Of a stretch of 64,000 bases of DNA, positions 7,748 through 18,100 are shown one piece after another (the stretch's first letter is position 1; every line of letters starts with the position of its first letter). A program made the position numbers and the translations under genes. Where the stretch lies: positions 227,549 through 291,548 of the forward strand of contig NZ_JAKVBC010000001.1 in assembly GCF_022447245.1 (NCBI RefSeq), read 5' to 3'. Origin of the DNA: Kordia sp. GTDB lineage: Bacteria > Bacteroidota > Bacteroidia > Flavobacteriales > Flavobacteriaceae. Under the pieces are notes generated by a model. The model saw only the letters and a list, made by a program, of their open reading frames with translations. It was not told where the DNA came from and ran no database searches.

Positions 7748-9103
7748 TTATTTTCTACTAAATACTTCTCGTAATTGATAGAAGATACGTTGCATTACCG
7801 TTAGCTCTTCTACCACAATTTCAGCTGTTCCTTCCATTTCTTGTTTAAAATCGATATCCTTCTCAAAAGAACTCGATAAGGAATCTACTTTTAAATAAGC
7901 TACATACATTGCTGATCCTCCTTGTTGACTTAGCTGTGGCACACCTGAAATATTAATAATTTCTCCAGACAAACTTCCCCATTCTTGGTACGGATAACTA
8001 TCCAACTTTATAATTACTCTTTGTCCTTTCTTAATTTTTCCTGAATTCGCTACTGGAAAAGAAACTCTTCCTATAATTCCTTCTATTTCATCTGGAATAA
8101 TGGTAAATAAATCTTGTCCTGCAGTTACATTTTGGTATTTTGACCAAATATCAAATACGGTAACTTCTCCTTTTATAGGCGATTTCAACACAAATTGTTG
8201 TTCCCATTGCAAAATTTGATTCTCTAAATCTTGCTTCGCTTGCTCTAAGTTTTGATCAGTTGAAATTTCTGAACTTTTATCACCAACAGATGCTTGACGT
8301 AAGTTATTTAGCAGACCCAAAATAGAATTCTCATCGTTCTCAATAGCAGATAACAATCCTTGATAAGCGCGTTGATTGGCTAAATACGTATTCTCTATAC
8401 CTTTATATTCTCGTTCAGAAGTGCTTCCTTTTGCTAACAAACGCTTGTACCTTTCATGGTCTTCTTTAGCATTTTGCAACTCTTTTTCCTGTATTTTGAG
8501 TTGATTTTTACTATCTTGTAAACGATTACGAACTCTACCCAATTGCAAACGTATATTCGCAGCTTGGTTTTGATCTTCACTAAAAATGGTATAATTCAAA
8601 TACGTTAAATATTGTGCTCTAAATTGATTGTACGTAGGCTGTATAGGTCCTAATTTCAATTTTGAAGGAAGTACATAGTGCAACGAATCAAAATCACTTT
8701 CCTTAGCCATAAAGTTCTCGAGTTTTTGTTTTAACAACTGTACATCTTCATAATTTGCCGTATTCTCAATAACAGCCAACACCTCATCTGCTTCCACTTT
8801 TTGTCCAGCTTCTACAAAAATACTTGTCAATTTCCCCGAAGCCTTTGCTGTCAAATGCGCTGGCGGGTTTTCAGAAGTAATGGTAACTCTAGCTCCAATA
8901 ATATCGTTATAACTCAACAAGGAAGATCCTACCAAAAAGAGAATTATAATAATAAATACTACTGAAATTCCCCATTGAATTACCCAATTTGGCGCTTGGC
9001 CAAGTATCTCCTTAACCTGATCGGAACGTTCGTCAAGATCATTAATTTTCTTGCGTCTCTCTTCCTTTTTTTCTTCCTGTTCTTCTTGTTTCTTCTTAGC
9101 CAT
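7748..9103 (-). CDS. HlyD-family periplasmic adaptor of the peptide exporter
   Basis: A 451-aa membrane-fusion protein. A charged Lys/Glu-rich cytoplasmic N-terminus is followed by one transmembrane segment near residues 44-66 (WGISVVFIIIILFLVGSSLL), a lipoyl/biotinyl half motif (HLTAKASGKLTSIFVEAGQKVEADEVLAVI), a long coiled-coil hairpin at about 170-300, the second lipoyl half (LKSPIKGEVTVFDIW) and a beta-barrel domain (GRVSFPVANSGKIKKGQRVIIKL). It begins one base after the ABC exporter stop, so the two are one operon. It should link the inner-membrane C39 exporter to an outer-membrane TolC-like channel, which is not in the window. Substrates are inferred to be the nearby GG-leader peptides. 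Confidence 0.93.
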   Translation of the reverse strand: MAKKKQEEQEEKKEERRKKINDLDERSDQVKEILGQAPNWVIQWGISVVFIIIILFLVGSSLLSYNDIIGARVTITSENPPAHLTAKASGKLTSIFVEAGQKVEADEVLAVIENTANYEDVQLLKQKLENFMAKESDFDSLHYVLPSKLKLGPIQPTYNQFRAQYLTYLNYTIFSEDQNQAANIRLQLGRVRNRLQDSKNQLKIQEKELQNAKEDHERYKRLLAKGSTSEREYKGIENTYLANQRAYQGLLSAIENDENSILGLLNNLRQASVGDKSSEISTDQNLEQAKQDLENQILQWEQQFVLKSPIKGEVTVFDIWSKYQNVTAGQDLFTIIPDEIEGIIGRVSFPVANSGKIKKGQRVIIKLDSYPYQEWGSLSGEIINISGVPQLSQQGGSAMYVAYLKVDSLSSSFEKDIDFKQEMEGTAEIVVEELTVMQRIFYQLREVFSRK

Positions 9104-9104
9104 A

Positions 9105-11312
9105 TTAGTTTCCTAGCTCTAATTGATTTTTTACTAATGTGTAATATGCTCCGCGTTTTGCGGTTAGTTCTTCGTGATTTCCTAGTTCTATGATTTTTCC
9201 TTTATCTAGTACTATAATTTGATCTGCATTTTTTACGGTACTCAAACGATGCGCTACAACCACTACTGTTTTTCCTCGGTAGAACTCTTGTAAATTCTCC
9301 ATAATAACCTTCTCATTATTAGCATCTAAAGCACTAGTTGCTTCATCAAAGAAAATATACTTTGGATCTTTATATACCGAACGTGCAATCAAAATACGCT
9401 GCTTTTGTCCTCCAGAAACATTGACACCACTCGATCCGATTTTTGTATTATATCCAGATGGCAATTCTTCAATAAATTCTTCAATATTGGCAACTTTTAC
9501 TGCGTGAATCAAACGCTGCTTGTCTATAATTCCTTCCGAATCAGATTCTGTAATATTTCTCGCAATTGTATCTCCAAACAAGAAACCATCTTGCATTACC
9601 GAACCGCAGGCTTTACGCCAAACTTTGGTACTCATATCACTCAACTTGTGTGGTCCAATATGAAGCGAACCTTCGTTAAACTCATAGAATTTCAACAATA
9701 ATTTAATCAACGTTGTTTTTCCACTACCACTGGCACCTACAATAGCTGTTACTTTTCCTTCAGGAATACTCACTGTTAAATCATCTAAGATTAATGGTGA
9801 ACTCTTTCCTCCATAACGGAAACTTGCATTGGTAAGTCGGATAGTTTTATCTTCTGGTAACTCTTTGATATTTTCTTCAAAACGATCTTCTTCATCATCT
9901 TTATTATGAATCTCAGACAAACGCTCCAAACTGATTTTTGCATCTTGTCCAGATTGAATGAATGTAATGAAGTTATTAATTGGTAAGTTTAACTGTCCAA
10001 TAATATACTGTACCGAAAGCATCATACCTAAAGTAAACATTGGATCGTCAATTACAGAAGTTGCTGCAATATAGGTAATGATAATATTTTTAAGTTCGTT
10101 GATAAATCGTCCACCTGTATTTTGCGTCTGCGAAAGCGCTAAACCTTTAATAGAGATTTTGAATAAACGTACCTGAATCGCTTCCCATTCCCAACGTCTT
10201 CTTCGTTCAGAACCATTCAATTTAATTTCTTGCATTCCAGAAATTAGCTGATACAAACTACTTTGGTTATCTGAAGATTGATCGAATCGTTTGTAATCGA
10301 GTTCTGCCCTCTTTTTCATGAACAATAATGTCCAACCAATATATAGCGCCGATCCAATAAAGAAAACCGTAAAAATTGGCATATTATAATATGCTAATAC
10401 AGCTCCAAAAATAATCATATTAAACGCAGAGAACAGTGTATTTAACGTCGTAGATGACAAAAAACTTTGAATTCTGTTATGGTCATAAATACGCTGAATA
10501 ATATCTCCCGTATTTTTGGAATCGAAAAAGGCAATCGGCAATCGCATCAACTTGATTAAAAAATCGGAAATCAGGTTGATATTGATCCGGCTGGTCATGT
10601 GTAATAAAATCCAACCTCGAATCAGTTCCACGGTTGTTTGCGAAATAAAGAGCGTCAATTGCGCAATTAATATTAGGAAGACAAAGTTTTTATTCTGATA
10701 ATTAATACCATAATCCACGACCGATTGGGTTAAAAACGGAAATATCAATTGCAGCAAACTTCCGACGACAAGTCCTAAAATTAACTGAACAATATATTTT
10801 TTATACGGTTTAAAATACCAGAATAAGAACTTAAAACCATATTCTTTCTTTTCTTCCTTCTCCAATTCATAAAACTCTGGAGTTGGCTCTAATAATAATA
10901 AATATCCTTCTGCACTTTCTGGATCAGCATTGCTTCCTATCCAACCTTTAATAAAATCTTGCTTAGAATACTTTACCAAACCATGCGCAGGATCGGCAAC
11001 ATATACCGTATTTCTTTTAATTTTATATACAACAACGAAGTGACGTTGTCTCCAGTGTGCAATACATGGATATGGAACTTCGTCTACTAAGGTTTTATAA
11101 TCGACACTAACAGCCAGTGTATGCAAACCGATTTCTTCAGCAGCTTCGGCAATTCCCCCTAAAGAAACACCTTCTCTAGTAATATTGGCTTTCTTTCTCA
11201 GAAAGTCAATGGTATAGGCACGCCCAAAATGCTTTGCCACCATACGCAAACACGTTGGTCCGCAATCCATCTGATCTAACTGTCGGAAAAAAGGAAATTC
11301 TCTCTTTATCAT
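9105..11312 (-). CDS. C39-peptidase ABC exporter (PCAT) for GG-leader peptides, copy 1
   Basis: A 735-aa bifunctional transporter that cleaves leader peptides after GG and exports the core. The N-terminal C39 peptidase has catalytic Cys17 in MDCGPTC, the histidine in QRHFVVVY and the aspartate in VADPAHG. A six-helix ABC membrane domain spans roughly residues 170-450. The nucleotide-binding domain has Walker A GASGSGKTT, signature VSGGQKQR, Walker B YIFFDEATSALD and the H-loop histidine VVAHRLS. It is the first gene of a two-gene operon with the HlyD adaptor and has a good promoter upstream. A paralogue sits in the graspetide cluster at 49024. All catalytic residues are intact. Confidence 0.96.
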   Translation of the reverse strand: MIKREFPFFRQLDQMDCGPTCLRMVAKHFGRAYTIDFLRKKANITREGVSLGGIAEAAEEIGLHTLAVSVDYKTLVDEVPYPCIAHWRQRHFVVVYKIKRNTVYVADPAHGLVKYSKQDFIKGWIGSNADPESAEGYLLLLEPTPEFYELEKEEKKEYGFKFLFWYFKPYKKYIVQLILGLVVGSLLQLIFPFLTQSVVDYGINYQNKNFVFLILIAQLTLFISQTTVELIRGWILLHMTSRININLISDFLIKLMRLPIAFFDSKNTGDIIQRIYDHNRIQSFLSSTTLNTLFSAFNMIIFGAVLAYYNMPIFTVFFIGSALYIGWTLLFMKKRAELDYKRFDQSSDNQSSLYQLISGMQEIKLNGSERRRRWEWEAIQVRLFKISIKGLALSQTQNTGGRFINELKNIIITYIAATSVIDDPMFTLGMMLSVQYIIGQLNLPINNFITFIQSGQDAKISLERLSEIHNKDDEEDRFEENIKELPEDKTIRLTNASFRYGGKSSPLILDDLTVSIPEGKVTAIVGASGSGKTTLIKLLLKFYEFNEGSLHIGPHKLSDMSTKVWRKACGSVMQDGFLFGDTIARNITESDSEGIIDKQRLIHAVKVANIEEFIEELPSGYNTKIGSSGVNVSGGQKQRILIARSVYKDPKYIFFDEATSALDANNEKVIMENLQEFYRGKTVVVVAHRLSTVKNADQIIVLDKGKIIELGNHEELTAKRGAYYTLVKNQLELGN

Positions 11313-11471
11313 TAACTTTCTTTCTTGTGTAATTTATAGTTTGGTTTTTATTTTTTGAGAAATATATAAGCGATCTCCTTCATTTTAATTATTCACACGA
11401 CATTTACGATGATTTCTCAAACAACTGTTGTTTTTTTCAAAAAAAATTGTTCTTTATGAGAAAAACACGCA

Positions 11472-11503
11472 CAAATATATACTTTTATTTAATTCACGCC
11501 AAA
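11472..11503 (-). promoter_or_regulatory. Bacteroidota-type promoter of the PCAT/HlyD operon
   Basis: Read on the minus strand: TTTG (11503-11500) then, 20 bases on, TATATTTG (11479-11472), matching the TTG / TAnnTTTG consensus. It lies about 160 bp before the exporter ATG, so the leader RNA would be long. Confidence 0.6.
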
Positions 11504-11517
11504 TAAAAAATGGTCAT

Positions 11518-11551
11518 TTGTACGATATTTTCGCATAAATTGATATATTTG
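11518..11551 (+). promoter_or_regulatory. Bacteroidota-type promoter of the AAA ATPase gene
   Basis: TTG at 11518-11520 and TATATTTG at 11544-11551 (perfect TAnnTTTG), spacing 23, ending 28 bases before the ATG at 11580. It is arranged back to back with the exporter promoter. Confidence 0.6.
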
Positions 11552-11579
11552 TAATGTAAAAACCTAAAAAATTACCCAA

Positions 11580-12866
11580 ATGCTCGTAAAATTCACGGTA
11601 GAAAACTATTTATCTTTCAAAAATAGAACCTCTATTGATTTCACAGCGACTTCCCTTACCGAGCTGCGAGATACGAATCTATATCAGACACCATTAAAAA
11701 ATGTGACCTTATTAAAGAGCATGATTATCTATGGAGCTAACTCCAATGGAAAGAGTAATTTGTTCAAAGCAATCAGCTTTGCGCGAAAGTTTATGATTAA
11801 TTCTTCTAAAGATTCACAATCAGATGAACCTATAGAAGTACAACCTTTTTGCTTATCTACGGAAACCATTGAAAACCCAAGTTTCTTTGAATTGGTATTT
11901 GTATATGATGCGGTAAAATATCGCTATGGTTTTGAAGTTGACGAAACAGAAATACATAAAGAATGGTTGTATATGACAACGAAAAACAAGGAACAACTCT
12001 TGTTTGAAAGATCGTTTCAAGATATTACCATCACTAAAAAATATGATGCTGCAAGTAACAACTTGACGTCTATTACACGAAAAAATGCCTTGTTTCTTTC
12101 AGTATGTGCACAATTCAATATTCCAACAGGAATGGCAATTTTAAAAGCTTTGAGCAGTGTACACTATATTTCAGGAATGCAAGACCGTTACACTGTTAAT
12201 TTTACAATTGATATGATGGACGATCCAACGAAAAAGAAATACATTGATAATTTTATTGCCAGTGCCGATTTAGGATTTACTGAAACAAAAGTAGAACGTT
12301 TCAAACTTACGGAAGAAATTTTAGAGAAAGGAAACGTACCTAAAGAGATTCGAAAAATGATTTTAGAATCGGACGAGGAAAATGTCGTGGTAAGCACCAA
12401 ACACAGTATTTATGATGAAAACAATGAAGAAGTGGATAATATTTACTTCAATTTATTTGTGAATGAATCTTTGGGAACAGGAAAATATGTGGCGCTTTCA
12501 GGACCAATTATTGATACGTTAATGCACGGAAAAACCTTGATTATTGACGAATTTGACGCGCAATTGCATCCACATTTGAGCAAAGCTATCGTAGAGTTGT
12601 TCAATTCTAAAGAAAATAATCCACATGGAGCGCAGCTTATTTTTGCTTCTCATAACCCGGCATTGATCAATCCAAAACGTAAACTTTTCCGCCGTGATCA
12701 AATCATTATTACACAAAAAGATCAATTTGGCGTGACTAACATGGAATCACTTTACGATAAAAAAATCCGAAAAGATGCTTCGTTTGAAAAAGACTATCTC
12801 GAAGGAAAGTATGATGGAATTCCAGATATTAAAATTGATGATGACTTCCGTTTATTTGATGAATAA
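11580..12866 (+). CDS. AAA_15/AAA_21-type ATPase, SMC/OLD-like, orphan
   Basis: A 428-aa ATP-binding protein of the ABC/SMC-like AAA_15 group found in defence-type operons. It starts MLVKFTVENYLSFKNRTSIDF, typical of this group. Walker A is GANSNGKSN near residue 54, and the late Walker B region is TLIIDEFDAQLHPHLSKAIVELF near 320, followed by the H-switch segment LIFASHNPALI. In many genomes such ATPases are paired with a nuclease or RloB/TOPRIM-type partner; here the flanking genes are the RiPP exporter on the other strand and an S9 peptidase 32 bp downstream, so no partner is visible. Function is unknown: phage defence, DNA repair or regulation are all possible. Confidence 0.85.
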   Translation: MLVKFTVENYLSFKNRTSIDFTATSLTELRDTNLYQTPLKNVTLLKSMIIYGANSNGKSNLFKAISFARKFMINSSKDSQSDEPIEVQPFCLSTETIENPSFFELVFVYDAVKYRYGFEVDETEIHKEWLYMTTKNKEQLLFERSFQDITITKKYDAASNNLTSITRKNALFLSVCAQFNIPTGMAILKALSSVHYISGMQDRYTVNFTIDMMDDPTKKKYIDNFIASADLGFTETKVERFKLTEEILEKGNVPKEIRKMILESDEENVVVSTKHSIYDENNEEVDNIYFNLFVNESLGTGKYVALSGPIIDTLMHGKTLIIDEFDAQLHPHLSKAIVELFNSKENNPHGAQLIFASHNPALINPKRKLFRRDQIIITQKDQFGVTNMESLYDKKIRKDASFEKDYLEGKYDGIPDIKIDDDFRLFDE

Positions 12867-12898
12867 CCTTTAACTATTTAATCTTTAAACTATTGATA

Positions 12899-14821
12899 AT
12901 GAAAAAGACTTTACTCCTAACACTATATACCTTTATGACAACTATTGGATTTAGCCAATCAAAAGTAATGACACCAGAGCAACTTATTCAACTAAATAGA
13001 GTTTCTGCTGTGGGTTTAAGTGATGATGGAAAACAAGTCATCTATAAGACATCAACTTTTGATCTAAAGACAAATGAACGCTCCACTAAATTTTTTACAG
13101 TTTCTGTAAATGGAGGCGCTGTCAAAACCATTGAAGAAGTTGGGGATTTAGTAAAAGATAAAAATGTATCACCAGATGGAAAATGGAAATTAGTCGCAAA
13201 AGAAGTAAAACTTCAAAAAGTAAGTGGCTCTGATCATTATGAAGATGTTCCAAACTCCAATGTTTACATTTACAATCAACTCAACTATAGACATTGGGAC
13301 AAGTGGGAAGATGGTGCTTTTAGCCATGTATTCCTGCAATCTGCTACTGATTCTAATGATAAAGGAATTGATTTGATGGAGGGAGAACCTTATGATTGTC
13401 CACAGCAACCTTTTGGCGGTGATGAAGACTATATTTGGAGTCCTGACTCAAAAAAAGTGTTATACGTTACTAAAAAATTAGCAGGTACGGAATATGCTGT
13501 TAGTACAAATACGAACATCTATGAATATGACCTAGACACAAAACAAACCGTCAATCTTACCGAAAAAAACAAAGGCTACGATACACATCCTGCTTTTTCG
13601 TCAAAAGGTACACTTGCTTGGCTTCAAATGAAAAGAGACGGATATGAATCTGATAAAAATGATATTATTGTTAGGTTGCCTGAAGGATATGTAAATCTTA
13701 CCGAAAATTGGGATGGCACTGTTAATGGATTTATTTGGAGTGTGGACGGATCAAAAATTTATTTTAATGCGCCTGTTGGCGGAACAGTTCATGCCTTTGA
13801 AATTGATGTTCCAACTGGGAAAAAAAAGCCTTCTAAACCGAAGCAAATTTCTAAAGGTCAATTTGATGTAAATGGCATCATTGGTCAAAGTGGAAATCAG
13901 TTAATTGTGAACAGACGTGACATGAATCATGCGACAGAGATTTACAGTCTAAATCTCAAAACAGGAGCCATGAACCAATTATCCAAGGCAAATGATGATA
14001 TTTATAAAGACATCAAAATGTCTAATATTGAGAAGCGAATTGTAAAAACTACCGATGGAAAAGATATGGTTACTTGGGTAATTTATCCACCAGATTTTGA
14101 TCCAACGAAAAAGTATCCCACACTTTTATATTGTCAAGGTGGTCCACAAGGAGCATTGTCGCAGTTTTATTCTTTTAGATGGAACTTTCAAGTAATGGCT
14201 GCCAATGGCTATATCATTGTTGCTCCGAACCGAAGAGGAATGCCTGGTCACGGTGTGGAATGGAATGAACAAATTTCAAAAGATTATGGTGGACAGAATA
14301 TGAAAGATTACTTAGCTGCTATTGATGATATTGCCAAAGAATCTTATGTAGATAAAAATAAATTGGGTTGTATTGGAGCTAGTTATGGAGGATACTCTGT
14401 GTTCTATTTGGCGTCAAGACATGAAGGTAGATTTAAGTCATTTATTTCTCATGATGGAATTTTCAATTGGCGATCTATGTATGGAACTACGGAAGAATTA
14501 TTCTTTGTGAATTGGGATCTTGGTGGAAATTATTGGGATAAAACAAATGCAGCTGCTCAAAAGTCGTATGCGGAATTCAATCCGATCAATTTTGTTGACA
14601 AATGGGATACGCCTATCTTGATTATTCAAGGAGGAAAAGACTTTAGAGTACCGATCGGACAAGGATTAGAAGCATTTCAAGCAGCTCAACTACGAGGTGT
14701 CAAATCAAGGCTTTTATATTTTCCAGAAGAAAACCACTGGGTACTTTCTGCACAAAATAGCTTAGTTTGGCAACGAGAATTCTTTAAATGGTTGGATGAG
14801 ACTCTGAAGAATGTAAACTAA
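12899..14821 (+). CDS. Secreted S9-family (DPP/acylaminoacyl-type) peptidase
   Basis: A 640-aa periplasmic serine peptidase. It has a signal peptide (MKKTLLLTLYTFMTTIGFSQ), a WD40-like beta-propeller of about 370 residues containing repeated GxIxWSxDGSKIYF-type blades, and a C-terminal alpha/beta-hydrolase domain. The catalytic serine is in GASYGGYS (near residue 498), the aspartate in QGGKDFRVP and the histidine in PEENHWVL. The start was set at the ATG 12899 rather than an upstream ATT at 12893 because the signal sequence begins there. It follows the AAA gene by 32 bp but no functional link is evident. Probably scavenges peptides; a role in RiPP processing cannot be excluded. Confidence 0.93.
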   Translation: MKKTLLLTLYTFMTTIGFSQSKVMTPEQLIQLNRVSAVGLSDDGKQVIYKTSTFDLKTNERSTKFFTVSVNGGAVKTIEEVGDLVKDKNVSPDGKWKLVAKEVKLQKVSGSDHYEDVPNSNVYIYNQLNYRHWDKWEDGAFSHVFLQSATDSNDKGIDLMEGEPYDCPQQPFGGDEDYIWSPDSKKVLYVTKKLAGTEYAVSTNTNIYEYDLDTKQTVNLTEKNKGYDTHPAFSSKGTLAWLQMKRDGYESDKNDIIVRLPEGYVNLTENWDGTVNGFIWSVDGSKIYFNAPVGGTVHAFEIDVPTGKKKPSKPKQISKGQFDVNGIIGQSGNQLIVNRRDMNHATEIYSLNLKTGAMNQLSKANDDIYKDIKMSNIEKRIVKTTDGKDMVTWVIYPPDFDPTKKYPTLLYCQGGPQGALSQFYSFRWNFQVMAANGYIIVAPNRRGMPGHGVEWNEQISKDYGGQNMKDYLAAIDDIAKESYVDKNKLGCIGASYGGYSVFYLASRHEGRFKSFISHDGIFNWRSMYGTTEELFFVNWDLGGNYWDKTNAAAQKSYAEFNPINFVDKWDTPILIIQGGKDFRVPIGQGLEAFQAAQLRGVKSRLLYFPEENHWVLSAQNSLVWQREFFKWLDETLKNVN

Positions 14822-15140
14822 GAAAAGGAAATATTTGTTCGAGCATTATCATAAATGCTGTATACAACTTATCAAAGTACTAGTAAAACTGATGCTTCAA
14901 TTCAATTTCCATAGTTATGCCTAGCTCTATTAGTAATGATTGATTTGATATTTACCAAAAACCATTAAATGAGATCACTATGTTAAAATTCCTAAAATCG
15001 TGATATATCTATTTTTATTTCTTTTATTTTGAGTCAACTACTTCGAAACAAACCATGAAGTATTGAAAAAGGAAAATTAAAAACATTGTGACACTTGCGT
15101 CATATTGTTCAAATTTTGATTATCTAACTAAAAAACCAAA
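14822..15140. other. Intergenic region, 319 bp
   Basis: AT-rich spacer before the BNR-repeat gene. I see no gene, RNA or convincing terminator in it. The sequence near 15030-15045 contains TTATTTTG, one base away from a TAnnTTTG promoter element, and may start the downstream transcript. Confidence 0.5.
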
Positions 15141-18100
15141 ATGATTAAATTACTCAACCTCAAAAAGGTGGCAAGAGTTCTGACTTTTACTTTTGCCTTT
15201 CTTATGTTCGTATCGAACAGTTATGCACAAAAAAACAACAAAGAAAAAGACAAGAAAAAAGACAATGTAAGTTCCATTTATAATGGCTTAACATTCAGAA
15301 GTATCGGCCCAGCATTCATGTCTGGTAGAATTGCTGACATTGTAATTCATCCAACGAATGAAAACTTATGGTATGTAGCAGTTGCCTCTGGTGGTGTTTG
15401 GAAAACCGAAAACGCTGGAACTACTTGGAAATCTATGTTTGATGGCCAAGTAAGTTATTCCATTGGTTGTATTACATTAGATCCGCAAAATCCAGAAATT
15501 GTATGGGTCGGAACAGGAGAAAATGTTGGTGGAAGACATATTGGTTATGGAGACGGAATCTACAAAAGTGAAGACGGTGGGAAATCATGGAAAAACATGG
15601 GACTCAAAAAATCTGAACACTTATCAAAAATTATCATTCATCCAACAGACTCTAACATCATGTGGGTTGCTTCACAAGGACCACTTTGGAGTAGTGGCGG
15701 TGAACGTGGTGTGTACAAATCAACAGATGGTGGAAAAACTTGGAAGCGAACACTTGGCGATGCTGAATGGGTAGGTGCTACTGACATGTTGATTGATCCA
15801 AGAAATCCAGATTTATTATATGCCGCTACTTGGCAACGCCATCGTACAGTGGCAGGATATTTAGGCGGAGGACCTGGAACAGCTATTCACAGATCAACAG
15901 ATGGCGGTGAAACTTGGACAAAGTTAACCAATGGTTTACCAGGTAGCAATATGGGAAAAATTGGTTTGGCAATCTCTCCTCAAACGCCTGATGTCATCTA
16001 CGCTGCTATAGAACTGGATAGAAGAAAAGGTGGTGTATACAAAAGTGAAAACAAAGGCACGTCATGGAAAAAAATGAGTGATGCTGTTTCTGGTGGAACA
16101 GGACCGCACTACTATCAAGAATTATATGCTTCACCACATAAATTTGATCACCTGTATTTAGCGAACAACTATATGTTAGAATCATTTGATGGAGGAAAAA
16201 CCTTTACGCAAATGAATGAATCAGAAAAGCATGTGGACAATCATGCTGTGGCTTTTAAAAAAGATGATCCTAACTATATTTTAGTAGGTTGCGATGGTGG
16301 TTTGTATGAAAGTTTCGACAGGACTAAAAACTGGAAATTCATTGACAACTTACCTGTGACACAGTTTTATAAAATAGCTGTAGATGATGCTGAACCTTTC
16401 TACTATGTGTATGGAGGAACGCAAGACAACAACACGCAAGGTGGACCTTCTCAAACAGATAATACTAGTGGAATTCGCAATTCTGATTGGTTTGTTGTTT
16501 TGGGCGGAGATGGTCATCAACCAGCCACAGAGCCTGGAAATCCTAATATTGTGTATGCACAGTGGCAACAAGGAAACCTGAATCGTCACGATCGAATTAC
16601 AGGTGAAAATGTATACATTAAACCACAACCAGACCTAGGTGAGAAAACAGAACGTTACAACTGGGACGCTCCTATTTTGGTAAGTCCGCATAATCCTAAG
16701 CGAATTTATCATGCTTCTCAACGCGTTTGGAAATCGGATGATAGAGGAGATTCTTGGCAAGCAATTTCAGGTGATTTAACCAATAATATAGAACGTATTC
16801 AAACGCCTTTTTACGGAAAAAAACAAAAATGGGACAATGCATGGGATATTTACGCCATGTCTAGCTACAGTACAATTACATCTCTATCAGAATCACCTAA
16901 GCAAGAAGGATTAATTTATGCAGGAACTGACGATGGTATCATTCAAGTCACTGAAGATGGAGGTGCAAACTGGAGAAAAGTAGATTTTTCAAAAATCAAC
17001 GGATTACCAAACACCGCTTTTGTAAATGATATTAAAGCAGACTTATATGATGAAAATGTTGTGTATGCTGTATTTGACAATCATAAATACGGTGACTATC
17101 AACCATACCTATTCAAAAGTTCAGACAAAGGAAAGACTTGGCAAAATATAGCGAACAACCTTCCTAATCGTACCTTATTATGGCGCATTGTTCAAGATCA
17201 TGAAAATTCTCAATTGATGTTCTTAGGAACTGAATATGGTGTATATTTTACGCTTGACGGAGCCAAAACATGGACAAAATTAAAAGGTGGAATTCCAAAT
17301 ATCTCTGTGCGTGATTTGGCTATTCAGAAAAGAGAAAATGACTTGGTTGCAGGGACATTTGGAAGAGGGATTTACATTTTGGACGATTATTCAGCGCTTC
17401 GCACAATGAATACTGACAACGAAGCAAAACTATTTAAACCAAGAGATGGAAAGTGGTATATGCAACGTAGAATTTTAGGAAGAGCCAAAAAAGCAACACA
17501 AGGTGACAACTTCTTTGTAGCTGACAATCCTCCATATGGTGTTGAGTTTACGTATTATCTTAAAGATAGTTACAAATCAAAAGTAGCGCAGCGTAAAAAG
17601 CAAGAAAGTGAAACTGAGAAAAACAAAGGAACTGTCGGTGTTCCAGAATGGTCTGTATTAGAAGCAGAACAAAAGGAACTAAAACCGCAAGTATGGTTGT
17701 TTATTTCCGATGCAAATGGTAACATTCTTAAAAGAATTAAAGCAAAAAATGCCAAAGGAATGCACCGAATCAGTTGGAATCTTTCCACAGAACCTACCAA
17801 CACTATTTCTTCAAATAACATAAATAGAAACGGTAGCGGATATATGTCAGCACCAGGAAGCTATAGTGCTCAGCTTTTCAAGCAAATTGAAGGGAAATAC
17901 ACAAGTCTTGGAGAAAAGGTTTCGTTTGCCGTAAAAGCATCTAATAAAGGCGCATTAAACGGAAGTTCGCCTGATAAAGTAGTAGCGCACTGGAAAACGA
18001 TTGCAGATTTATCAACAAAAGTAAGTGATTTAGGAACAGATGTAAGAGATACCAAAAATGCTATTAATGTCATGCTTAAAGCATATGACAGAGCACCGAA

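Noticed and set aside
12899..14821. S9 peptidase as the lanthipeptide leader protease
   Set aside because: The leaders end in GG and a C39 exporter is present; S9 enzymes of this type are common general peptidases.
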